Source: Planctomycetota bacterium (lineage in GTDB: Bacteria > Planctomycetota > UBA8108). Taken from it: DNA of 5,514 nt. The notes under the pieces are model-generated. The model saw only the letters and a program-made list of their open reading frames with translations. It had not been told where the DNA came from and searched no databases. Both the position numbers and the translations under genes were made by a program. Positions 1 to 5,376 of this stretch are shown piece after piece. Numbering within the stretch: the first letter of the stretch is position 1; the number at the start of each line of letters is the position of its first letter. The stretch spans positions 1 through 5,514 of the forward strand of contig JAFGKN010000526.1 in NCBI GenBank assembly GCA_016928605.1, read 5' to 3'.

Positions 1-635
1 AGGAGGCAAGAGCCCTTGGTGTCGGCCCCGGAGCCGCGGTCCTTCAGCGCTCCGGCCTCGCGGGCCGGCTCGATCACCTCGACCTCGTCGGGCGCCGGGC
101 CATCGGCTCGGGTGCCGCAGGAGAAGGGCTCGACGTCCTCGGGCGAGTAGACGACGTGGCTCTCCCTCGAGCCCGCGCCATCGAGAAGCCGCAGCGGCCG
201 CACGATCCAGGCGGAGCCTTCCGCCTCCACGACGTGCGCCGAGAGCCCCTGCGGGAGGAGCGATGCCGCGACCCGACTTCCGGGGGATCCCTCGACGACG
301 CCGCGGTAGGTGCGGGGCACCGGCGGCTCGGCCTCCCGGATCTCTCCATCCGCGCCCTGCACGAGCAGCCGGAAGCCGGCGCCCCGCACAAAGTGACGCT
401 CCAGGCGGATCGTGCTCGGCCGGCCGCCGAGCTCCACCTCCACGCGGAACGCAGCGGGCGGCACCTGTGCCTCCTCCGGCAGCCGCAGCTCGCAGAGCGA
501 GCTGCGCTCGACGCCGAGCCGGTCCCGGACGAGCGCCTGGAGCCGCTCCGCATCGGCAGCCGGCAGATCACCGGCGGCGAGGCCGGCAAGGAAACACAGG
601 AGCGGCAGAAAGCCGCCCCGGAGGAAACGTCCCAT
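1..635 (-). CDS. N-terminal part of a secreted protein resembling a reprolysin-type metalloprotease propeptide (partial, open at left edge)
   Basis: The minus-strand frame stays open from the start codon at 635 to the window edge (211 codons, no stop), so the C-terminus is missing. It begins MGRFLRGG followed by a hydrophobic run (residues 9-22), which is a classical Sec signal peptide. The remainder is beta-strand-like and contains TYRGVVEGSPGSRVAASL (residues 109-126), then a His-Val-Val-Tyr and Cys-Gly pair (H160 to G174). This layout is what I know from propeptides of bacterial M12B/reprolysin-like zinc metalloproteases, where a conserved CG may act as a cysteine switch. The zinc motif HExxHxxGxxH would lie beyond the edge, so protease identity is inferred. 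The ATG at 635 was chosen because GGAG lies 9 nt upstream; an in-frame ATG at 650 has no visible ribosome site. It lies downstream of the oxidoreductase on the same strand, about 94 bp away, so co-transcription is possible. Alternatives are another secreted enzyme with the same prodomain. Confidence 0.72.
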   Translation of the reverse strand, partial: MGRFLRGGFLPLLCFLAGLAAGDLPAADAERLQALVRDRLGVERSSLCELRLPEEAQVPPAAFRVEVELGGRPSTIRLERHFVRGAGFRLLVQGADGEIREAEPPVPRTYRGVVEGSPGSRVAASLLPQGLSAHVVEAEGSAWIVRPLRLLDGAGSRESHVVYSPEDVEPFSCGTRADGPAPDEVEVIEPAREAGALKDRGSGADTKGSCL

Positions 636-644
636 CGAGGTCTT

Positions 645-648
645 CTCC
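645..648 (-). promoter_or_regulatory. Ribosome binding site deciding the start of the propeptide gene
   Basis: On the minus strand GGAG is followed by 9 nt and then the ATG at 635. The site overlaps the upstream in-frame ATG at 650, which itself has no purine-rich tract in front of it. This favours the shorter form, whose charged residues sit directly before the hydrophobic core of the signal peptide. Confidence 0.55.
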
Positions 649-684
649 ATCTGGCGCGACGTGGATCGGAGGCGGTGAGCAACG

Positions 685-713
685 GCTCGCCGGCGATGCG
701 CTCGCCGGCGGGC
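685..713. repeat. GC-rich inverted repeat between the two minus-strand genes
   Basis: The 8-bp self-palindrome cgccggcg occurs at 688-695 and again at 703-710, separated by 7 nt. The flanks extend the stem to 11 pairs with one G-T wobble (685-695 with 703-713). The sequence also reads as an 11-bp direct repeat (gctcgccggcg at 685-695 and 700-710). On the minus strand it lies about 17 nt after the oxidoreductase stop, where a terminator or processing hairpin would be expected. No T-run follows it, so it is not a convincing intrinsic terminator. Confidence 0.5.
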
Positions 714-729
714 AGGGCTTTCCATCCTA

Positions 730-1932
730 TCACTCCGCCTTCCCGAAGTCCGGGATCTTCATCTGCCGCCCTCCCTCCCGCGAGGAGCGGTGCGCCACGA
801 TGCCCGGCGCGGTGAAAGCCACCGCCTCGTACACATCGATCGCCGGCCGCCGGCCGCTCACGAGGGCGTCGATGAACTCGTGCGTCAGGAAGGTGTGCGA
901 GCCGCCGTGGCCGCTGGGCCGCCGCAGCGGCTCGGGCAGCTCGGTCTGCCAGTAGCTCGGCGTCTCGAACCGCTCCGGCGGCTTTCCCCGCTCGTGGACC
1001 ATGGCCGGCCGGCCGAGGGCGTCCGGCGTGAAGAAGCTCATGCGGTCTCCGTACCACTGGGCGCGCTCGCATCCGCCCGCGGCCACCTTCCAGTAGACGT
1101 GGACCCTCAGCGCGTGGCCGCGGTCCGTCTTGAAAAGCGCCGTCTCGCTCCAGAACGGATTGCCGTAGGCATTCTCCTCGAGGACCTCGTCGCCGTCGCC
1201 CCAGCCGAGGCTCATCACATCGGTCAGCCTCTCCCCCGTCACGCCCGTCAGGAATGCCGTGCAGTGCGTCGGGTAGAGCATCGGCGGAAGTCCGTGGCGC
1301 CAGGTCCTCTTACCGCCGCGCTGGCCGCCCTCCCAGTAGAGAGACTCGAGGCCGTCGTGATGGTACTCCGCCTCCGTCGAGAAGATCTCGCCGAACTTCC
1401 CCTCCTTGAACCAGCGCCGGGCGGTGATCGTCTCCTGGTGGTAGTAGCTCGTCTCGGCCATCATGTACGTCAGGCCCGTCTCGCGCGCGGCATCGACGAG
1501 CTGCTCGCACTCCTCGAGGCTCATCGCGGCAGGAACGGCCGAGATGCAGTGCTTGCCGGCGCGGAGCACCTCGACCGCGTGGCGCACGTGATCCGGCGCC
1601 GGAGTGAAGAGCGCCACGGCGTCGACGTCGCGATCCTTGAGCAGCTCGGTGAGCGAGGGATAGGCGAGATCGCATCCGAACGTCTCGCGGAGTCTCTGGC
1701 GCCGGTCCTCTCGCAGATCGCTGACAGCGTGGACCGTGGAGTGCGGATGGAGATGCCAGAAGAAGCTGCAGCCGAAGCCGCCCCCCACCACGCCCATGCG
1801 CACCTTCTCGAGCCGCCGGCCGGGGAGAGGGCCGGCGAGCGCCGCCGGCGCTCCGCAGAGGGCGCCCGCGATGCCCGCCGACCGCCCGCAGCGTCCGAGA
1901 AAGTCGCGCCGAGTCAACTCCGCTCGCTTCAT
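730..1932 (-). CDS. Tat-exported Gfo/Idh/MocA-family oxidoreductase with altered catalytic motif
   Basis: This complete 400-residue protein has a usual length for the family. Residues 7-12 (TRRDFL) are a twin-arginine motif followed by an Ala/Gly-rich hydrophobic stretch to about 34, so export to the periplasm by Tat is expected. A Rossmann dinucleotide-binding motif, GVVGGGFG, spans 47-54, with an acidic D72 after the second strand. The segment from about 155 to 385 is the alpha/beta substrate domain, ending in a Gly-Gly-Ser-His helix region and a conserved FIDALVSGRRPAIDVYEA. At 131-134 the usual EKP is replaced by AVP, so the catalytic Lys is absent. At 220-223 the usual Asp of the D-x-x-x-H motif is Tyr, with His223 kept. 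I recall related planctomycete proteins with the same SAVPA motif, so this is probably a subfamily trait and not damage. The substrate is unknown, plausibly a sugar or cyclitol, and an NAD-dependent glycosidase-like role is possible. The ATG at 1932 has a strong ribosome site. Confidence 0.94.
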   Translation of the reverse strand: MKRAELTRRDFLGRCGRSAGIAGALCGAPAALAGPLPGRRLEKVRMGVVGGGFGCSFFWHLHPHSTVHAVSDLREDRRQRLRETFGCDLAYPSLTELLKDRDVDAVALFTPAPDHVRHAVEVLRAGKHCISAVPAAMSLEECEQLVDAARETGLTYMMAETSYYHQETITARRWFKEGKFGEIFSTEAEYHHDGLESLYWEGGQRGGKRTWRHGLPPMLYPTHCTAFLTGVTGERLTDVMSLGWGDGDEVLEENAYGNPFWSETALFKTDRGHALRVHVYWKVAAGGCERAQWYGDRMSFFTPDALGRPAMVHERGKPPERFETPSYWQTELPEPLRRPSGHGGSHTFLTHEFIDALVSGRRPAIDVYEAVAFTAPGIVAHRSSREGGRQMKIPDFGKAE

Positions 1933-1940
1933 GGTCCTAG

Positions 1941-1946
1941 CTCCTC
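1941..1946 (-). promoter_or_regulatory. Ribosome binding site of the oxidoreductase gene
   Basis: GAGGAG on the minus strand lies 8 nt before the ATG at 1932, a near-ideal Shine-Dalgarno site that fixes the start and keeps the whole Tat signal. Confidence 0.8.
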
Positions 1947-1998
1947 GATCATCTCTGTGGTTTCCTCGGACCCGCCGGCGCTTTCAGTGCGCTCGGCG

Positions 1999-2014
1999 CC
2001 GGGCTCGAGCCCGG
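1999..2014. repeat. Perfect 16-bp palindrome in the oxidoreductase leader region
   Basis: The sequence ccgggctcgagcccgg is its own reverse complement and does not extend further. It lies between the oxidoreductase start and its candidate promoter, so it would fall in the 5' leader. It could be an operator for a dimeric regulator or a transcript hairpin. Confidence 0.6.
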
Positions 2015-2017
2015 GTG

Positions 2018-2050
2018 GCTTCTCCGCGGCGCGCCCGCTCGCGGAGAGGC
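2018..2050. repeat. Inverted repeat with 11-bp arms next to the 16-bp palindrome
   Basis: The arms at 2018-2028 and 2040-2050 pair over 11 positions with one G-T wobble; the inner 8 bp (tctccgcg with cgcggaga) are exact. The loop is 11 nt. It lies only 3 bp from the palindrome at 1999-2014, giving two stacked hairpins in the predicted untranslated leader of the oxidoreductase transcript. There is no T-run on either side, so a simple terminator is unlikely. Confidence 0.55.
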
Positions 2051-2076
2051 GGCCCGCCGCACGGGCGCCGGGGCGC

Positions 2077-2085
2077 ATTGTAGCA
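2077..2085 (-). promoter_or_regulatory. Candidate extended -10 promoter for the oxidoreductase block
   Basis: Read on the minus strand the site is TGC-TACAAT, a TGn extension plus a -10 hexamer matching TATAAT at 5 of 6 bases, in an otherwise GC-rich stretch. The -35 region is poor, as is tolerated with an extended -10. Transcription would start near 2070 and give a leader of about 138 nt that contains the two palindromic elements. This is a prediction from consensus only. Confidence 0.4.
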
Positions 2086-2159
2086 GAATCCCCCGGCTGT
2101 TCCTGTTGGACCCCGCGATCCCTTCCTCGCGCCGCGCGCTGCCCCCTCCAGCGCCCGCT

Positions 2160-2176
2160 GCCGGCCGCTCGCGCGC
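2160..2176. repeat. 17-bp direct repeat, copy 1
   Basis: The sequence gccggccgctcgcgcgc recurs exactly at 2385-2401, 225 bp downstream, and the flanks do not match. In DNA this GC-rich a chance repeat of this length is possible but not frequent. No function is assigned. Confidence 0.5.
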
Positions 2177-2371
2177 ACGAGGAGACGGCGAGCCCTCCGG
2201 TGCTCGAGGTCGACCGCCGCGGCCACCTGGCACGATAGTTCCCTCGGAGCCTCAGCCAGCGCAGCTCGCCGCGCGCGATGTCGCGCGCCGGCGCTTGACC
2301 TCATCCGATCGCTGGCAGTCGAGAGCGTCACAAATGCAGCCGAGAACGGAAGGTAGCCTTGCGAGAGAGAT

Positions 2372-2390
2372 GCCGGCGGCAGCCGCCGGC
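2372..2390. repeat. 19-bp near-perfect palindrome
   Basis: The 9-bp arms gccggcggc and gccgccggc flank a single A at 2381. The symmetric form with a one-base centre fits a protein-binding site better than an RNA hairpin, which needs a larger loop. It lies about 115 bp upstream of the candidate pilin promoter and overlaps the second copy of the 17-bp repeat. Confidence 0.5.
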
Positions 2391-2401
2391 CGCTCGCGCG
2401 C
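2385..2401. repeat. 17-bp direct repeat, copy 2
   Basis: Exact second copy of the element at 2160-2176, in the same orientation. Its first 6 bases are the end of the palindrome at 2372-2390, whereas copy 1 lacks that palindrome. Confidence 0.5.
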
Positions 2402-2486
2402 CCTGTCGGCGCATCCCCGCGAGTCCCTTTCCGGAACGCTCGTGTCCATGACCTTGGCAGGGCCTGGAAGTCGCGCGCTCCGCGGT

Positions 2487-2515
2487 TTGTTGCGGATCTC
2501 TGGCGATGTTATAAG
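2487..2515 (+). promoter_or_regulatory. Candidate promoter of the minor-pilin operon
   Basis: The -10 hexamer TATAAG at 2510-2515 matches consensus at 5 of 6 bases and carries a TG extension at 2507-2508. TTGTTG at 2487-2492 is a partial -35 (the TTG core) at the ideal 17-bp spacing. This is the most AT-rich spot in the intergenic region. A start near 2522 would leave a leader of about 64 nt before the first prepilin ATG. It is supported by consensus match and position only. Confidence 0.5.
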
Positions 2516-2585
2516 TCTTCAGGCAGTTGTCTCAGAGAGCGAGCGGGCGGTGGTCTCCGAATCCCTGAGCGGATCGAGAGTGGCG

Positions 2586-3308
2586 ATGGACCGTAGGAAC
2601 ATCTCGAGCAGCAGGACGCAGCGCCGGTTCGGGGCGCCGGCGCGAGCGCGGGCAGGCTTCACCCTGCTCGAGTTCGTGCTCGCGATCAGCGTGCTCAGCA
2701 TCCTCGCGGCGGGGACCGTCTCCGTGCTCTCCGGCGTTCAGGAGGCCTTCATCGAGAACCAGATCCTCTGCCAGCTCCGCCTGCGCGCGCAGAACGCCAT
2801 GGAGCGCATCACCGCGCTGGCCAGCCTGGCGGTGACCGACGATCCGGAGTTCTCGCCCCTGAAGGACTCGAGCGGCGTCGCATCGCACGCCCTGCGCTTC
2901 CAGTTGCTCACCGGCGTCGATGCCTCCGGCCTGCCGATCTACGACACCGCCCTGAAGGTCTACATCCACGGTCCCGACAACTCGACCGAGCCCTGCGCGG
3001 GCATCATCATCGGCCGAGGACCGACGCTGACAGACGTCTACAACACCGGCAAAGGGCTCGACAACGTCCTCGGTACCATCGACGACAACACGAGCAGCGG
3101 GTTCACTGCCGGAGTCCCCGCCGTCGAGCTCCTGATCACCAGCCAGTTCGCTCCGCAGAGCGGCGCGATGTTCACCGTCGACGTGTCGCCGGCCCCGATC
3201 GGAAGGCTGCTCACCTTCACCATCCGGCTGAACGCCAGGGACCGGGAGGGCAACGTCGTCCTGCCCCAGGACTTCGTCATGTCGGAGAGGGTGGCGCTGC
3301 GCCAGTGA
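2586..3308 (+). CDS. Type IV prepilin-like protein (minor pilin / PilW-like)
   Basis: The protein has 240 residues. A 24-residue basic leader ends in Ala-Gly and is followed by FTLLEFVLAISVLSILAAG, the class III (prepilin peptidase) signal: cleavage after G24, Phe as mature residue 1 and Glu29 as the conserved Glu5. Residues 25-50 form the hydrophobic helix that anchors the subunit in the inner membrane and packs the pilus core. The rest is a soluble globular domain with two cysteines (62, 137). It includes a Gly/Asp-rich loop GLDNVLGTIDDN (157-168), a motif I associate with loop or calcium sites in pilin-like proteins of GC-rich bacteria. It is first in a plus-strand operon, 16 bp before the next prepilin gene. 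The ATG at 2586 gives a normal leader length; a GTG at 2580 is possible and the ribosome site (GAGAG) is weak. The frame continues open upstream, but that part looks noncoding. The PilW-like assignment rests on order and not on a recognised domain. Confidence 0.87.
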   Translation: MDRRNISSSRTQRRFGAPARARAGFTLLEFVLAISVLSILAAGTVSVLSGVQEAFIENQILCQLRLRAQNAMERITALASLAVTDDPEFSPLKDSSGVASHALRFQLLTGVDASGLPIYDTALKVYIHGPDNSTEPCAGIIIGRGPTLTDVYNTGKGLDNVLGTIDDNTSSGFTAGVPAVELLITSQFAPQSGAMFTVDVSPAPIGRLLTFTIRLNARDREGNVVLPQDFVMSERVALRQ

Positions 3309-3324
3309 AGCGGGAAGGCAATCG

Positions 3325-3870
3325 ATGAGGAGTCACCGAAGCATCTGGACGACGACTCGAGAGAGCGAGGCCTGCCGCGAGAACGGGCTGAGCCTGGTCG
3401 AGGTGGCCATGGCCGTCACTCTCTTCGCGCTGATCTCCGTCTCGGTGAGCATGACCCTCGCCAAGGGGATCCAGCACCGCCAGCAGTCGTTCCAGAGGTA
3501 CCAGGCGATGAGCGCGCTGCGCGATCTCCTCGCCGAGGTCCAGGAGACCGCCAACCAGCCTCAGGACCTGACCCTCCAGCAGGGGATCGGCGCCATCTAC
3601 GCCAGGTACCACGGCCAGGCGGTGGCCGTTCCCGAGATTCCCGGCGGGCAGATCTCCGTGACCTGCCACGGCGACGAGACGGCCGTTCCGGCCGTCCTCG
3701 GCGGCCCCCAGGACCTGAACTTCGACGGGGACGCCCTCGACAACCTGGCGAACCAGTCCAACGGCACCGATCTGAAGCTGGTGCCCATGACCTTGACGGT
3801 CCAGTTCGGGGAAGGAGTCGAAGCACAGTCCCTCACCGTGCACCGCCTCGTCTGCCAGACGTCCGACTGA
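3325..3870 (+). CDS. Type IV prepilin-like protein (PilV-like minor pilin)
   Basis: The protein has 181 residues. The leader ends Arg-Glu-Asn-Gly (21) and is followed by LSLVEVAMAVTLFALISVSV, giving cleavage after G21 and Glu26 as mature Glu5. Mature residue 1 is Leu instead of the more usual Phe. The hydrophobic helix (22-45) leads into a polar, Gln-rich helix (about 50-85) and a beta-rich domain. Two cysteines (114, 177) could form the C-terminal disulfide common in pilins. Residues 130-136 (DLNFDGD) resemble the start of a calcium-binding loop (D-x-N-x-D-G), but the last acidic ligand of an EF-hand is not evident. GGGAAGG lies 6 nt before the ATG. It is tightly linked to the upstream prepilin and probably translated from the same mRNA. 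By family knowledge such proteins are minor pilins that help initiate pilus assembly; a type II secretion pseudopilin (GspI/J-like) is the main alternative. Confidence 0.88.
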   Translation: MRSHRSIWTTTRESEACRENGLSLVEVAMAVTLFALISVSVSMTLAKGIQHRQQSFQRYQAMSALRDLLAEVQETANQPQDLTLQQGIGAIYARYHGQAVAVPEIPGGQISVTCHGDETAVPAVLGGPQDLNFDGDALDNLANQSNGTDLKLVPMTLTVQFGEGVEAQSLTVHRLVCQTSD

Positions 3871-3943
3871 CGGTTGACGGCGCGGAAGCACGGAGGGGAG
3901 TTTTTCACCCAGGCGGCGGCATCCAGAGAAAGGGACCAAGACG

Positions 3944-5347
3944 ATGCGTCGAGAAAGAGAGCGAAGAGAGCTCGGGACCGCGATGATCCTCGTCGTGATC
4001 CTGGGCATCGCCCTGATGGTGCTCGCGGCCGTCAGCCTGCAGATGACCCTCGCCCACAGCCTGCAGGACCGCGTCCAGCGCGAGGACTTCCTCGCGCGGC
4101 AGATCGCCGAGTCGGCGATGGCGCAGGCGCTGGGCCGGTTCCGGGAGGGCGGCATCTCGCTGCCGGCCTCGGGAGCCGGCAGCACGGCCGAGTGGGTCGA
4201 CTTCTCCGAAGGAGCGTTCTTCTACGACACGACCGCCGACTCCACGGGCACGCTGACGACGATCCGCGCCTGGGGACGCGTCGCCGTCACGGACAACCCC
4301 GCCGCGCCCGTGTCGACAGCCGCGCCCGACGACGTCTCCTGGGACGGCAGCGGCTGGCTCGTGCGCGGCCTCGAGGTGACGGTCCAGAGCTCGACCTACC
4401 TGCCGCAGTCGCCCTTCTACTTCGGCAACGGAGGGATCGAGAAGCCGCTGGGGGGCTTCCAGTGGGCGTCCGGCGTCGATCCGGCCGACGAGAGCACCTG
4501 GGTCCCCGTGGCGAGCTCGCCGAGCTCTTACCAGGCGAGCTGGGTGCCGCTCCAGGTGAGCGCCCTCGACCACCCGGTCGACTACATCCAGAACGGCGGC
4601 TCGCCGCTCCCCGTTTCGGCCAGCCCGCATCCCTACAGCATCTTCACCGCCCAGAACACAGTCGGCCAGTTCAGCACCGAGGCCTGGTTCCTGAGCTCGG
4701 CGGGCTCGGCGTCCGATCCGACCATCAATGTCACGCCGCCTCCCCATGCGGCGTGTTACGACAACAGCGACAAGAAAGCGGCCGCGTATCCCTACCCCAT
4801 CGACTCCTCTGCGCCGGACGTGCAGTCGTTCCTCACGAACCTCTGGCACCGGCACAAGGACGATCCGAGCGCGGTCAAGCTGACCGGAGGCAGCCATGCC
4901 GGCCAGTACGGCGACCTGACCGCCCCCGGCATCGCCTTCGTCACCGGCCAGCTCACCGTGCCTCCGGGGCAGTTCTTCAAAGGAGCCGGTATCCTCGCCA
5001 TCCGCGACGACTACGACCCGGATGTCGACAGCAACAACACCCCCTCCCTCAAGGCATCCCTCGATGTCCAGGGAACCCTGGAGTGGACGGGGCTCGTGAT
5101 CGTCGCCGGCTGGGCTCCGACCGTCCAGGTCGCGACCGGAGGCGATGTCACGATCGTCGGCGGCCTCCTCGCGGAGGACAGCGTCCAGTCCGGCGGCGAG
5201 GTGAGCCTCGACTCGGCGACGGTCACGATCATCGTCAACGACGACATGAGACTCCTCTACTCGAGCGGAGTCTTCGAGCCGGGCGGGCTCATCTTCCCGC
5301 TCATGCCGGTCGTGAGCAACAAGGTGATCGGGGTCCGGGAGCTGTGA
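3944..5347 (+). CDS. PilX-like pilus assembly protein with large beta-rich C-terminal domain
   Basis: The protein has 467 residues. A short, strongly basic N-terminus (MRRERERRE) precedes Gly11 and the hydrophobic helix 12-32 (starting TAMILVVILGIALM), followed by an amphipathic segment with LARQIAESAM (50-59). This matches the PilX_N type of minor pilin, which like GspK lacks Glu at mature position 5 (Leu16 here). The following 400 residues are far longer than a simple pilin head and rich in Gly, Ser, Thr and Asp. From about 377 to 430 short hydrophobic strands alternate with Gly turns (GTLEWTGLVIVAG, then VTIVGGLLAED), a beta-helix-like pattern that I associate with the C-terminal domain of PilX-type proteins. 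AGGG lies 9 nt before the ATG. The gap to the upstream gene is 73 bp, with no convincing terminator. The likely place is the inner membrane and then the pilus tip complex. Symbol not assigned because similarity was judged by eye. Confidence 0.84.
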   Translation: MRRERERRELGTAMILVVILGIALMVLAAVSLQMTLAHSLQDRVQREDFLARQIAESAMAQALGRFREGGISLPASGAGSTAEWVDFSEGAFFYDTTADSTGTLTTIRAWGRVAVTDNPAAPVSTAAPDDVSWDGSGWLVRGLEVTVQSSTYLPQSPFYFGNGGIEKPLGGFQWASGVDPADESTWVPVASSPSSYQASWVPLQVSALDHPVDYIQNGGSPLPVSASPHPYSIFTAQNTVGQFSTEAWFLSSAGSASDPTINVTPPPHAACYDNSDKKAAAYPYPIDSSAPDVQSFLTNLWHRHKDDPSAVKLTGGSHAGQYGDLTAPGIAFVTGQLTVPPGQFFKGAGILAIRDDYDPDVDSNNTPSLKASLDVQGTLEWTGLVIVAGWAPTVQVATGGDVTIVGGLLAEDSVQSGGEVSLDSATVTIIVNDDMRLLYSSGVFEPGGLIFPLMPVVSNKVIGVREL

Positions 5348-5365
5348 GATCGATCGACAGAGAGC

Positions 5366-5370
5366 AGGAG
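5366..5370 (+). promoter_or_regulatory. Ribosome binding site of the truncated last gene
   Basis: AGGAG is followed by 6 nt and then GTG at 5377. It selects this GTG over the one at 5344, which overlaps the previous stop codon and has no purine-rich tract at proper distance. Confidence 0.55.
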
Positions 5371-5376
5371 AGGGCC

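Larger units (their letters stand above)
1933..2585. other. Divergent intergenic region without a credible gene
   Basis: About 650 bp separate the oxidoreductase start from the first prepilin start. Open frames exist here only because stop codons are rare in such GC-rich DNA; their translations are Pro/Ala/Arg/Ser-rich, show no motif and have no ribosome site. The region holds two outward-facing extended -10 promoter candidates (2077-2085 minus and 2487-2515 plus), palindromic elements at 1999-2014, 2018-2050 and 2372-2390, and a 17-bp direct repeat. Its length is much more than two promoters need, so regulator sites or an unannotated small RNA could be present, but I cannot identify one. Confidence 0.6.

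Noticed and set aside
685..713. Intrinsic terminator after the oxidoreductase gene
   Set aside because: The stem is strong but no U-tract follows on the minus strand, so it is listed only as an inverted repeat.
74..1072. A minus-strand open frame across both minus-strand genes
   Set aside because: It is out of frame with the oxidoreductase and with the propeptide gene, is extremely Arg/Ser/Pro-rich and lacks a ribosome site; the signal-peptide frame beginning at 635 explains this region better.
790..2238. A 482-codon plus-strand open frame antisense to the oxidoreductase
   Set aside because: It mirrors a gene with clear Rossmann and Tat motifs, its translation is Arg/Ala/Leu/Glu-rich without motifs, and long antisense frames are normal in DNA with this GC level.
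2522..2570. Imperfect tandem repeat (translating as AVVSES twice) just before the first prepilin
   Set aside because: The two copies match at only about two thirds of bases and lie in the presumed untranslated leader; probably chance.
2106..2585. An N-terminal extension of the first prepilin to an ATG at 2106
   Set aside because: It would place about 184 residues before the prepilin cleavage site, whereas leaders are normally short. The extension is Pro/Arg/Ser-rich, and a good promoter candidate lies inside it.
3871..3943. Possible terminator or internal promoter between the PilV-like and PilX-like genes (TTGACG at 3874-3879 and a T-run at 3901-3905)
   Set aside because: No -10 hexamer is found at a suitable distance from TTGACG, and no stable hairpin precedes the T-run.
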